In this document: piece after piece, positions 1 to 45,560 of the stretch | Position numbering within the stretch: the stretch's first letter is position 1 | How the letters are laid out: every line of letters starts with the position of its first letter | Source: Gadus chalcogrammus | Lineage: Eukaryota; Chordata; Actinopteri; Gadiformes; Gadidae | Length of the DNA: 64,000 bases | Reading direction: 5' to 3' | Assembly (NCBI RefSeq): GCF_026213295.1 | Contig: NC_079417.1 | Span: 3,738,406 to 3,802,405 of the forward strand | Position numbers and translations under genes: made by a program | The notes under the pieces: generated by a model | Databases searched by the model: none | Told to the model about the DNA's origin: nothing | Seen by the model: only the letters and a program-made list of their open reading frames with translations

Positions 1-1696
1 CGAGTCCAAACGAGATGAAGGGTTTTCTGACGCACATGGTGTTTCGCCAGCGGGTTCCCTTGGTCGTGGATAACAGAAATCAACACAGAGGGGGATTGTA
101 TCTGCAGTCAACACTAGAGCAGATGCTCCATTAAAGTGAATGCCTTCTTCTCTATTAACTGAGATCTGATTTTCCCCTTCAGCATTCTTGTTTTCCCCGG
201 GCCCGGGGGGAGCCAGCGCCTCAGAGCCCAGGAATGCTCTGGGAAGGGCACCACGCTGCCAGCGGTTTCTCCTCTGAACCAGCGGTTGTTCTTCTGAACA
301 CTGCACGCAGCGATGGCTGAGTCACGACCGGCTCCACTGCTGAGAGAGCGATTTGTGCTGATCCAGATGGAGAGAGAGGACGTAGAGCCAATGACACGAC
401 CGATCTCCAAGTCGAACGCTGGGTTTGTGCCGTTTTTTGTTGGACGCCGAGCAATCCGCTGTTTGGATGCCTGCACTTCACACTGACAATGAAATCGATT
501 TCAGAAGACCAATTCTTTTGACGACTATCAACAAAACTATTAGAAATTCGATGGTTCCTGGTTCGACTGGTGACAGCGGGAGTATCTCGACCAACTGCCA
601 TAGGGCCCAACTGCCAAACTTGGTTTGGAATATTTGGTAGGAATATGGTGGGAATTTTTCAAGAGATTCTTCTTGAGATTCTTCTTGTCGGACTTGATGT
701 AAGACAGAACCTAGTGAACCAGCTGGTCCGGTCCTGAAGGATATTTTATGATATTGTATTGGATATATACGGTGGTAGGCCCAACGAAGGACCAGGCTGG
801 GGCCAGGTGCAGGGCATTACCCAGCGTTATCCTGAGTTCGTCTGTCGCCATCCAACGACCAGACCCTAGGGAGGGGGGGGGGGGAACAGCGGGTACTTTA
901 GCAGCCTTTGATGAGGATGCCGATTGAGGTTGACGGTGGGTGGTTCATGTTGTGGCACCCTGTCTGACCCCCCAGCGCCTCAACAGACACGGACACCCCC
1001 CACCCCACCAACGCCTCACCCTTTCCCTAACAAGCGGATTCCAGGGAGGCCCTGAGTGACCCCCCCAACCCGACCCCCACGCTGGCCCCTCGTTCGACCT
1101 GAGGGCCGGAGCAGCCTCGTGAATTTCACACTGGGACCACAGGACGTTAACTCTGAGCTATTCCCCCCCCCCCCCCCCCCCCCCCCCGCGTCACAGGAGG
1201 AGAGAGTGTGCGGGAGCCGGCCCCTTCTTTGTTCTGTTCTTATTTTGGTTTTAAACCCGCTAGGCTCGGTTATCTCCCCTGTCCCAGGCAGGGAAGTGTG
1301 GTGGACGAGAATAGGCTCCGGGTGGGGGGGAGGGAGGGTGCGGTGGGGGGGTATCTGGCGGTATCAGGGGCCTATCAGTGCCCCCCCCCCCCCCCCCCCC
1401 CCTTCCCCAGGCCTGCGATAATACACACATCCATCAAACGGCCGGAACATGGCGGGTGAAACGCCAGCCACCCCTGCTATTCCAGGAGCGTCGGTTTGGA
1501 AACACCAGACCTTGACTGACAGGACCGTTGTTGTGGTCCTTGTGAGGCTCCCCGCAATCTGACAGACAAGAGGCACGTCTTGTCTCTCGGATAACAATGA
1601 CCCTCGGACAACTGCTTTCTCAGCGTGCTGGGCTTTGTGATTTTAATTCAGTAACTTGACTTCAACGTAGCTCAACACCCGGTCACTTCTGCCCCC

Positions 1697-1698
<2 letters not shown>
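1..1698. other. No gene recognised; GC-rich with poly-C runs
   Basis: I see no supportable exon or element here. Reading frames of 60 to 130 codons exist on both strands, but they overlap each other and lack recognisable domains or splice context. Runs of about 20 or more C occur near 1164-1187 and 1381-1402, with a G run near 868-883. This is downstream of the map7d1 3' end. Confidence 0.5.

Positions 1699-1788
<90 letters not shown>
1699..1788. repeat. (CA)n microsatellite
   Basis: An uninterrupted CA dinucleotide run of about 45 units, directly upstream of the hAT remnant. Confidence 0.97.
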
Positions 1789-1794
<6 letters not shown>

Positions 1795-2102
1795 CACTTC
1801 CCTAAATATTAGGGGTGTAACGGTACACGTATTTGAACCGAACCGTCACGGTACAGGCACTTCGGTGCGGTTACAGAGGTGTACCGCGGTCCGTAAATGT
1901 GGCGTACATAGCGTTAATATGGCGAATGTAAAGGCTTGTTTTGCGGTGCGGAACTTAAAACTTGAAGTCGGAGTTCCCCCCGGACCGTTTAGCCTTGTTA
2001 GGCTCGGCTCCCACGTGCGTGAACTCCGCGTAGTAGCAGTAGCAGAGCGCGATCGCGACTGTGTGTGGATTGATGTCTACTAGCGAACTGAGAGCGAACT
2101 GC

Positions 2103-2324
2103 ATGGCGAGCGACAACAGAAAACCGGAGCTTGAAGATGCCCCCCTGTCATTTAAATCCCAAGTGTGGGAGAACTTTGGATTCCAGGTTAATTATCACAA
2201 TGGGGAAAGACGAGGGGACAAGTCGAAAGCTGTGTGCATACATTGTTCAACAGCGATCGTCTATGCAAATGGAAACACATCGAACTTGCACAAAATTTTC
2301 GCCCCCGGTACAATTTTAACGTGA
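2103..2324 (+). pseudogene. hAT transposase N-terminal fragment (BED zinc finger)
   Basis: Starting at the ATG at 2103, the frame reads a short acidic leader. It is followed by a BED-type segment with the aromatic pattern VWENFGF, the cysteine pair VCIHC and a downstream NTSNLHKIF stretch, which matches the spacing of ZBED/hAT DNA-binding domains. The frame stops after about 73 residues. A second remnant (RSIGVFIASDLR) appears around 2459-2495 and matches a region of hAT transposases that normally follows roughly a hundred residues further on. The intervening part and all catalytic residues are absent. Confidence 0.75.
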
Positions 2325-2462
2325 CAGCACCATCCAGGTGTTACTGTCACCGCTGCGAAATGAACAAAAGTTGTTCAAACCGTTCAAACCCAGCTCCCTA
2401 CACTATTTAATCAACCCCTACACCTGTCTGGGAATTCAGAACGGGCAAATGCCATCACCAGG

Positions 2463-2518
2463 TCTATTGGTGTTTTCATTGCCTCTGACCTACGAGAGGC
2501 AATGAAAACACCAATAGA
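2463..2518. repeat. Perfect 24-bp hairpin inside the hAT remnant
   Basis: The left arm at 2463-2486 and right arm at 2495-2518 are perfect reverse complements, separated by the 8-base loop gacctacg. The left arm is also transposase coding sequence, so the right arm looks like an inverted copy made at the internal deletion junction. Confidence 0.92.
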
Positions 2519-2931
2519 TTATAAAATACATAAGCTGTAATTTAAGTTAAGGCTGCAGTTGCACTTTTATTTAATGATTGATATTTATATTTATGAGAAC
2601 TTCAGAGCTTTAGAGAGCTGCAGGAATATATTACATACTCTTTGTTTACATACCAGCTTTAAGAGCCTAGACTGAGCATTAACACTGGATTTTTCATTAA
2701 TTTTATGTTAGGGTTATTGGAGAATTGCATCATTTTATTTGTATGTTTCATACTGACAGCTAAAACTGTTCTGTTTAATTCGTAACTAATTAAACTTATG
2801 TTCGTTCTGTCAAGCAATCAGTTTTTTCACCATAACTATGAACCGAACCGTCCTGTACCGTACCGTGACTTCAAAACCGAGGTACGTACCGAACCGTGAC
2901 TGTTGTGTACCGTTACACCCCTACTAAATAT

Positions 2932-3197
2932 AGACTTCCCCTAATCCTGCAATCTCAAGGGAAGTAACAAACGCAGGCGTGTTGGTCAGCAGCACAAGCA
3001 AGTCATAGACGGAGCTGGAATATAGAAGGTGATAAAAACTCTCTTAAGACATCAGGATCCATGTGTGGGAGTTCTATCTGTGAGTCCTTTGTGTCTTTTT
3101 TTTTTCCACTTTTGGAGGCGCCACTGAAGGGTAATTGTATATTTTATGAGGCCTGGCTGCTGCAGTGCTTCCCCCTTGTGGAGGGGAAGCGAATAGC
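2932..3197. other. Unique spacer, nothing recognised
   Basis: Single-copy sequence between the hAT remnant and a compound microsatellite. No exon or motif is supported. Confidence 0.5.
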
Positions 3198-3199
3198 AC

Positions 3200-3437
<238 letters not shown>

Positions 3438-3794
3438 ATGACGCTATTTACCATGGTGTTGAAAGTATAATATCATTTTTGTTGGATAGTTCCTCCAGTC
3501 ACTAACTACTACTACTACTACACTGGTAATGACTAACTTATTACCTGGGTCCGTGGCTGGACCTTGGTAACTACTAACTTCCTTTGTATATAGTTTCCGT
3601 AACGTCTGTCGAGCAGGGTCCGGTGGGACGCTTAGTGAGACGTAATAAATCATCTGCGCAGTCCGATGCGGAGCGTGACTCCCTTGGTGGTCACCAAAGC
3701 TGGCTCATCGTAAGCTCCGCGACGCGACCCCCTGCTGGAGTTATTAGAAACACGATACCCTATCTAATAAAAACGGCAGATCCAATCTGCATTC

Positions 3795-4110
3795 TGGAAC
3801 CAGCTATGTGCAGATCACTAGCACGCACCAGCGTCGTACATAACTGTGGAACCAGCTCCTTACAAAACTCTACAGTAGAACCAGCTCCTTACCGAACTTT
3901 GGATCCAGCTCCGTACGGACCTCTGCAACAAAATACAGACCTCTCGAACCAGTACTTTGCAGAACTCCAGATCCAACCCCTAACATAACTCTTGAATTTG
4001 CTCTTAAAATAACTCTGGATCCAACTCCTACTAGAACTCTCGAGCCAGTTCTGTACATACCTCTGGAACCAGCTGTTTACAGAACTGTGGAACCAAATCC
4101 TAGCCTGTAT
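3795..4110. repeat. Degenerate tandem repeat (aactctggaaccagctcctt-like)
   Basis: Roughly 24- to 30-base units containing 'aac..tggaaccagctccttac' recur about ten times with substitutions. It lies just beyond the predicted map7d1 polyadenylation site. Confidence 0.7.
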
Positions 4111-4194
4111 ACTATAAGGACTGGCTTTAACCCAGTTCTAAATGCTTATAGCTCTTGCCCTTCTAAACAGATCAACAACAGCAAACAATATGTA

Positions 4195-5157
4195 GCAGGA
4201 ACGTTGAGTCTTTAATGAGACCAAGCAGTTCCTTCTGTCCCTTTGACGCACAGTAAAATACAATTTATCCACAGATCACACGCACCTGCATTTAATGTTC
4301 ACACAGCATGGACGCACACTTGAATTGAGGGTACATACAGCAGGAGGTCGTGGAAGCCAGTGACAGGAACATATACATGCTGTTTGTTTAGTCCTGATAA
4401 CGATGACAGTGTGAGGGTCGTCTACAATGAGGCTGAACTTGTCCTTTTTTGCATCTCCCAAACCCACACGCTGTTCCCGGGCCTCCGAAACCCTGGCGTC
4501 TGCAGCCGTCCGCTCCCACGTACAATCCATCACGATTGGAGCATCTTGAATGTGAAAATATATATTTACATACAGTATGTATCTTCGGACCCGTTTTGAG
4601 GCCCCTGATTACGAAGCTAAGTCGTGTACAGATGAGGATGTATCCGTGGAGAATTACGAGTGCCTAAAGTAGCGTACACGCCATAACAAGATGGCCCTCA
4701 GGTTAAAGTAAACACCATAACGCACACCACAGACTCCTCCTTCGAACACATATTTTACATCATTTAAATTATTCACAAAACAAACGCACCCCCCACTGTT
4801 AAACTTTTCTCGAGAGTTAAATAACTAAAAGCGTAAAAACACAATCCCGCCTATCTCCAGTGTGTTGTGACATGTCTGCTTGCAGCGGCGGATGAAGAGT
4901 TTGGTCTGCACAGTAGAGGGTTAAAGACGGCGCCTCAGCTATCGCTAGCTTTAGCGCTAGCATCGGAGCAAACGGTGCGTTTTGTACAGCAGCAGGGCGA
5001 GGCGGCGGTGCAGCTTGTGTTCTTTAGGGCGTGCGTCTCCTCTCGCAGTCCGAGGACCGCCAGAGAGTCTCGTGTTGCCGCCTGGGCCCCCGGATGCCCC
5101 TGCGACGAGTCTCCCCGTATGGAAGGCTTCGGGGTGTCTTGAGGGCCCGGAAAACTC
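4195..5157 (-). other. Predicted map7d1 3' UTR
   Basis: Minus-strand sequence following the map7d1 stop codon (5158-5160). A canonical variant polyadenylation signal ATTAAA (plus-strand tttaat, 4211-4216) would place cleavage near 4195, giving about 960 bases of 3' UTR. The end point is inferred from this signal only. Confidence 0.5.
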
Positions 5158-39514
<34,357 letters not shown>

Positions 39515-39920
39515 TGTGTTCATTCAAACATGCGTCTTTTCACCCCGAACATTCCTCGGGGATCAGAGGAGAGGAAAGTTGTTGAGAGTCCTGCCTGCTT
39601 GTGGACCAGATCAGACCTCCCCTACTGCAGGGGAACACAAGGTGGTCTAAAACCCCTGCACACAGATTTCCCCCAAACCCGTCCAGAAGCAGTTCGTTTA
39701 CCGCTGAGAGTAAGCGGAGGGCTGGGCTGTGTTGTGTTGTTAAGGGGAGTTGGGGTGAGATACTAGGGGAGAGTGTGGATGTTCCACTCCCGGACTCAGC
39801 TGTCGATCTGCGGCTTACAGAGAACGGTGTGTCGCTGGGCTCCGTGGAGGACCGCCCAACCACCGGGGAGAGGTGTGGCTTATGGTGCAGCGACCCGACC
39901 GGTTTACACTCAACCGTTGG
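39515..39920 (-). promoter_or_regulatory. Putative map7d1 5' UTR/promoter region
   Basis: GC-richer sequence immediately upstream of predicted exon 1. No TATA box or initiator can be assigned. The call rests on position only. Confidence 0.3.
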
Positions 39921-40161
39921 ATAGTGTTTCGGAATAGTATAAATCGTATTTATATTATTTTCCCTCTTTCTTGTGATCTATTGCAAATTTTGTGCAAATA
40001 ATATGTATAGTAAATAAAATACGAATCTCACCCCCCCTGCAAAGGAATGGTCTGGTCTGCATCGGAATATTAAATATTTCAGTTCAGGAAAGCCAAAAAT
40101 ATATATATTATGGGAAGTATGATATGTGTTTTTTACAGTCCACACAATGCGTCCAGTCCAG

Positions 40162-40165
<4 letters not shown>

Positions 40166-40217
<52 letters not shown>

Positions 40218-40229
40218 CATACATATATA
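40166..40229. repeat. (TA)n microsatellite
   Basis: About 25 TA units and a few CATA units between map7d1 and nudt19. Confidence 0.95.
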
Positions 40230-40845
40230 TCAAACGCTCAAATAAATATAAATAAAAGATAATTCCAGCTCTCAGTGGAGAGCTGGAAGTTATTTAAACA
40301 AGATTGATATATTCATATATAAGATTCAATAGTTAAGTGTTAAGTGTTGAATAAAGTGTGTTGGAGAATTTAAATCAGAAGCCGAAATAAATTCTGTCTT
40401 CTGGATGTGGATCAGCATAACCTGGGACATCCCCCAATCAGAACGAGTCGTATCGCCAGTTCTTTCCCTCTCAGGTCTTTCAAGAGCGTCTTCTGAATGT
40501 GTTGGGGCACTCAACAGAAGAAATACAACTGTTCGAAACATATCCAATCAATGGCGGATTACAACCATAATAATTTAGCACTTTGAGGTCATTAAGTTGA
40601 TGTAAAGTGCGTTATAAATAAAATGTATTATTATTATTGTTATAATTTAAAGTGTGCGTGTGTGCCAATGGAAACATTGTTTCATTATAGCTTGCTATGC
40701 ATTGACGTAGATGGGGAGCACTTGCCTCCCCACCTGTGGATCCAAAAGCATCTGCTAGGGTGGTGGACCAGGGGGGGCCGTCGGGGGTCGGTAGGAGCCT
40801 TGGGGTCAGGGGTCGGCCTAATGAGAGGAGCACCCCCCCCCCCCA

Positions 40846-41160
<315 letters not shown>

Positions 41161-41459
41161 TGCATGTTGAGAGAGTAGAGGACAGATGTTTAAACCCTGG
41201 ATGCACACAGAGAAAGAGAGGACACCCCCCTTTCCCATTCACAAACACACTCCTCGCTCTCGCACGCACACACACTCACTCAAATTTAGTTAAGGTTTTC
41301 CTTCAAGGCACTGAGCCAACTCTGTACCTCTACAATATATGTGTGCAAGTGGTAGAGACGTGCCTGATTTTCTATGTGTTTAACAGCAAAAGTTTAAACA
41401 CACACACACACACACACATACACTCACACACACACATACACCGACTGTTCAAACTCTAA

Positions 41460-42360
41460 TTGCTTAATCACCAACACAAAGGATGTGATGTAATCTAGTC
41501 AATGACAGGATGCGATGAGGGAGGAAATGATCAAAAAGATTAACATTTTTAACAAAGAAAGCTTCTCTTAACAAAGGAAACAGTGACAGCATCATACTAA
41601 AAGTTTTCTTTAAGCTTATCTTTCAGCACACTAGCACTTACCTGTGGCTAGCAGCTGCTCACCCCAAGAGTTTAAATATCCATTAATCACACAAAAATCA
41701 CCCTTAAAAACTAAAACGACACAAAAGACGATTTGTTAGTTGCTCCAAGTTTCATGTATTTTATATATTTATTCTCATTCGTAGGCAGTTCTCTCACTCA
41801 GAGGATGAAGTGAAAGTAAAACAAGATTTCTGATTCTGAGATCTCTCTTCTGAAGGCATTATCCCAGAATTTTGATGAGAGGGGGGAGGGTAAAGGTGCA
41901 TGCGAACTACTGCTCAAGATCAGCTGCTTGAATGAAACACTGTGGACCCATTGTTTTTTATTAACAATATCAGAATGACAGGTTAATATATAAATTGAAT
42001 CATTCAATTGATATAATTTATACTTTTTTCAAAATCAGTTTAATTTCATACCGGCTTCGTATGTTTTCAGTTGGTTTCATTGGCTAACGTTACGAGGAGT
42101 CTAGAAAGTGCGTCAGGAAAGTGTTGCCAGATTTGGCGATTTTCCCTACTTTTAATCTCGTGGAAAATTTGCATTGGACGGGTAAATACAATTTGGGCTG
42201 GTTTTGAAAGAAACTGGCGGGATTATTATAACTATTTCTACAAACATCAATCAATACAAATAGACTTGAGCAGAGCCATAGAGAGGGAGTTGTTTTGCCA
42301 TTGCAGAAGTAGGCCTATATGATTTTTTTTTTTTCTATTTTGAAAAACGCTCAATACTAC
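41460..42360. other. Intergenic, nothing recognised
   Basis: AT-rich sequence downstream of nudt19. It probably includes the nudt19 3' end, but no clear polyadenylation signal could be chosen. Confidence 0.4.
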
Positions 42361-42412
42361 TACAATCTCCAAAAAAAGTGTCCGTTTAGGAATACTGCAA
42401 ACTGCTGCGTCC

Positions 42413-42495
42413 AGCACTATCTGCTGGTCGAATATCGTCAGCGCAAATGCCGGTCCGCAAGCTGCACTGATAATATCTGACCAGCAGATAGTGCT
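42413..42495. repeat. Inverted repeat (AGCACTATCTGCTGGTC)
   Basis: Perfect 17-bp arms at 42413-42429 and 42479-42495. The pairing extends imperfectly inward for another 15 bases. Possibly a small foldback element or a structured 3' end of nudt19. Confidence 0.85.
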
Positions 42496-42519
42496 ACAGA
42501 ACACCATGTAAATGGTGAG

Positions 42520-42520
<1 letters not shown>

Positions 42521-42551
<31 letters not shown>
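42521..42551. repeat. (TA)n microsatellite
   Basis: Short TA run. Confidence 0.9.
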
Positions 42552-42553
<2 letters not shown>

Positions 42554-42871
42554 TATTGGTATAAATAAAATATTAACATCATGTTAATACATGTAACATA
42601 TGATTAGAACATTTAAAACCACTCAAACTCCAGTCCCTCAAACAGACTAAGAACAGAGTAAAATAAATATTCAGGAGTAGAAGCAGAAAATGATCTGTTA
42701 GTTTGGCTTAGCTTCATAGCAACTGAGGCCTCATTTTTTCAACTGATCTGTTGATTAGAAAGCTGATCATCAGCATCTGGAACTTAAAAAAAAAAAAGAT
42801 CTCTGTTCTTTATTGTGATGGAGGACATTAATCAGAGTTCAAATAATATAGACAAGAGATTAGGTCAAAGG

Positions 42872-43116
42872 TTAATGGTTCCTCGTGATGTCGTCTTTGA
42901 GTTCACTAGGGTGCTGGGGTGCCGGGACAGGGAGGGGGGAGAGGTGTTTGTATTTGGGGGTGATGGAGATCTGGACCGAAGTGCTGTAGGCGTCCTGTAA
43001 GACTAAGCGGTGGAGGCCTGTCTCCAACGCCCCGTCACCCCCAAGCCCGGGGTCTGTCAGTATTGTGGAGTCCAGGGTCTGTGTGGAGATCCCTGTCTCT
43101 GGATACAGCTTGTCTC
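42872..43116 (-). CDS. nudt19: nudt19 exon 3 (terminal)
   Basis: The acceptor CTTGTGCTCAG opens an exon whose first two bases complete the Gly of LLPGD. It continues DKLYPETG..., then QISITPKYKH and a 22-residue tail to TAA at 42872-42874. The tail ends KDDITRNH. Confidence 0.92.
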
Positions 43117-45348
43117 CTGAGCACAAGGGACGGATCAGATAAGCAATCAAGTAGGTTGGATCTCTCACATCATCCAGTTCATTGGCACATCTTCTGAGGT
43201 CCCCAGTCTACCAGGCATTCTGCTCTATCATTTGTTTAGTTGAGCTTGTACCGTGCATACATACATAACATGTCACTTGACGCAATTCTCACGCAAAACT
43301 CAAGATCCCTTTATGGATTGACTAATTGGCAACATAATGTCTACGCAAAATATACAAAATGTCTGACCATGCATGGACAGCAAGTACAGATATAGGTCAT
43401 AGAGACGGAGATAGGCGTAAGACAATGAATACAGAGACCAATCATGAAGAGACAGGTCATAAAGAAGCAGGTCATGAAGGAGCAGGTAGGGGTTAGACAG
43501 TGAATAAAGAACAGGTCATTAAGGAGCAGGTAGGGGTCAGACAGTGAATACAGAGACAGGTCATAAAGAAGCAGGTAGGGGTCGGACAGTGAATAAAGAA
43601 CAGGTCATTAAGGAGCAGGTAGGGGTCAGACAATGAATAAAGAACAGGTCAAGAAGGAGCAGGTTGGGGTCAGACAGTGAATACAGAGATGGGTCATTAA
43701 GGAGCAGGTTGGGGTTAGACAGTGAATAAAGAACGGGTCATGAAGGAGCAGGTAGGGGTCAGACAGTGAATAAATAGACAGGTCATTAAGGAGCAGGTTG
43801 GGGTCAGACAGTGAATACAGAGACAGGTCATTTAGGAGCAGGTAGGGGTGCATGAGTATTAGCTACCAGGTAGCAGGCTGAGTAGCTCGGTGTCTGTCTT
43901 TAGCACTACAGGGAGCCAGTGTTCACAGCCCTCCTGAGAGCGCTGGCTGGCGAACGTGTGCAGCTCGCTCAGCGATGGGTAGTGACACAAACGGCTCAGC
44001 TCGTAGAACTGCGGCGGAGCGATCCACATCTCCTTGGCCCTGTAGCTGTGGAGCACCTCGGGGGGCGTCGCCCACTGAAACACCGAGAGCGATCATTGAC
44101 CGAGAGCGATCATTGACCGAGAGCGATCATTGACTTCATAAACGTAGACTTTAGCCGAGGTGACCAATACGTTAGGCGGAAAACAATCAAAGCAATGCAA
44201 CAATTAATTATTCTTGAAATTCGGCCTGTATTGAAGAAATACCTACCTCACAAACTGAAGTGAGATTTATCTCCAATGTTATTAAGTTATAAGTAGGTTA
44301 TGCACCTCTTGAGAGCCTTACATTTTTTCATTTCTAGAGCTAGTCTGCACCGTCCAATTTTTGATTGCATTTAGAAACTTGGGTCATGTAAAGGCCGGCT
44401 GCATACGGATTATTTTAGCTGCTCCAATGATTATTGCATGCTTTTAATGTTCAAAGCCTAAATTGCTTTGCATAGTTTATTTATAGTATACATGTAACGT
44501 ATGCTGGGGATCATATATATTATTAGTTACTATCATTTCTTTAGCTATTAGAATTTTTTTTCATTTGCATTGTTGCGCCAACAGCGGTACAAAGTAACTA
44601 TAATTATCACCTTAATGTGTACGATCTCCTTATCATCTTGAACGGTGAACGGGACATCCGACAAACAGCAGATGTAGAAGGCGGTGTCGTATCGATTGCC
44701 GGACCTTGCCGTAGGCGTCAGCCAGTTACCCCACTCATGCAGAGCCCAGATGTTGGGCATCAGCTCCAGTTCCTGACACATCTTAATAAAGTTTGAAGGG
44801 TTTTCATTCACCAGAGCCCTCCATCGGGTCAGAATAGTCCGGTCGCAGATGTCGGATACTTGCGTCAGACCTGCGGGTAAATCGGGCGGATGGTCACCTA
44901 TGTGTTCCGCGGACCTTAACACGTCCATCTCCTTCCGTTTGGGAATGACAAGGAGGACCCCGCACTCCTCGAAGGTCTCCCTCAAGGCGCAGATCCGGAA
45001 GGCGACGTCTCCAGGGATAGGGGAGCCCAGCTCCCGCCGGTCCATGGCGAACATGGGAGGTCTGGTCTCCGCCGGCTGCTTCACGACCCCCAGCCCCAGG
45101 TTGGGCTTGTGTCTGAAGGCGTGGAAGACACCGAGCCACTCGCTGCAGAAGTCTGACGGATCGGCCATCCCTCCCGGGAACACGTAGGCTTCGGGCATGA
45201 AGCGGCTCTGGGTGCTCCGTTTAAGTAGCAAAACCTTGTGGTTCCAGCAGGCAGCTCCCCATGACCTACTCGGGCTGGAGGAGCACTTTGTCCCGGCAGC
45301 GAGGATAAGGGTCGACGCCTCCTTCCAGTGTTTATGCACGGTGTTCAT
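42872..45348 (-). CDS. nudt19: nudt19: Nudix hydrolase 19 (three exons)
   Basis: Gene-level entry. NUDT19 (RP2p in mouse) is a peroxisomal Nudix hydrolase that cleaves CoA and acyl-CoA to 3',5'-ADP and (acyl-)phosphopantetheine. Three exons (738, 208 and 245 bases) join in frame into 396 residues; human is 375. FPGG at 57-60 and RETFEECG at 123-130 mark the Nudix box, split by the long insert typical of this family. WALHEWGNWLTP, RYDTAFYICCL, WIAPPQFYE, LLPGD and PKYKH follow the human order. I chose the ATG at 45348 (CACCATGA); upstream in-frame codons open only from non-ATG starts. The C terminus ends RNH, not an SKL-type peroxisomal signal. Confidence 0.95.
43395..43855. repeat. ~45-bp minisatellite at the nudt19 exon 2 donor
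   Basis: About ten copies of a 40- to 50-base unit (aggtcattaaggagcaggta plus ggggtcagacagtgaataca and gagac), ending about 10 bases from the exon 2 donor. Related diverged units occur near 46690-46800 (inverted) and 58990-59060. Confidence 0.93.
43867..44074 (-). CDS. nudt19: nudt19 exon 2
   Basis: 208 bases between acceptor CGGTGTTTCAG and donor GTAGCTAAT, encoding WATPPEVLHSY...KEMWIAPPQFYELSRL...LPVVLKTDTELLSLLPG. This corresponds to the human WSSPSEATESF...IWLPPPQFYEVRRL...LLPG segment. Confidence 0.95.
44083..44133. repeat. 17-bp triplication before nudt19 exon 2
   Basis: gaccgagagcgatcatt-type units occur three times in tandem, directly upstream (in transcript terms) of the exon 2 acceptor, in the branch-point and pyrimidine-tract zone. 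Confidence 0.93.
44611..45348 (-). CDS. nudt19: nudt19 exon 1
   Basis: 246 codons from MNTVHKHWKEASTLILAAG to KEIVHIK, donor GTGATAATT. It carries the complete Nudix motif and the NUDT19-specific insert. Confidence 0.95.
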
Positions 45349-45560
45349 GGTGTTTGGAGCATTGGGTGGAGGCTGGAGGACTTTGTTGCAGTTACAAGTT
45401 GTTTGTTGTTGTTGTTTGCAGTCAGCTGTCAACTCGTACCATACATAGAGGACCTGTGTGTGCGTTCTGGACGCAATGATAACGCGTCACAAGTCGCGCA
45501 ATGACGCAATCTCTTGACATATCAGCAGACCGAACTAAAATAAAAGATACAAATGAATAT
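45349..45560 (-). promoter_or_regulatory. nudt19 5' leader and presumed promoter
   Basis: GC-rich leader upstream of the nudt19 ATG, followed by sequence with several GCGC/TGACG-like motifs (45480-45510, including gcgcaatgacgcaat). No TATA box. The call is positional. Confidence 0.4.

Larger units (their letters stand above)
1810..2923. mobile_element. Non-autonomous hAT element with intact ends
   Basis: Both termini read TAGGGGTGTAACGGTAC in inverted orientation. They are flanked by the perfect 8-bp direct repeat CTAAATAT (1802-1809 and 2924-2931). An 8-bp target duplication with short terminal inverted repeats is the hAT signature. The 1114-bp element keeps two fragments of a plus-strand transposase: a BED-finger segment at 2103-2321 and a short piece near 2443-2530. 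The catalytic core is missing, so this is an internal deletion derivative that could only have moved with help in trans. The intact target duplication argues for a fairly recent insertion. Confidence 0.9.

Noticed and set aside
114..610. Two overlapping minus-strand frames of 120-129 codons
   Set aside because: They overlap each other in different frames and have no domain, splice or context support.
45349..45432. N-terminal extension of nudt19 by 28 residues
   Set aside because: It opens only from a TTG codon. The ATG at 45348 has a strong context and aligns with the usual family start.
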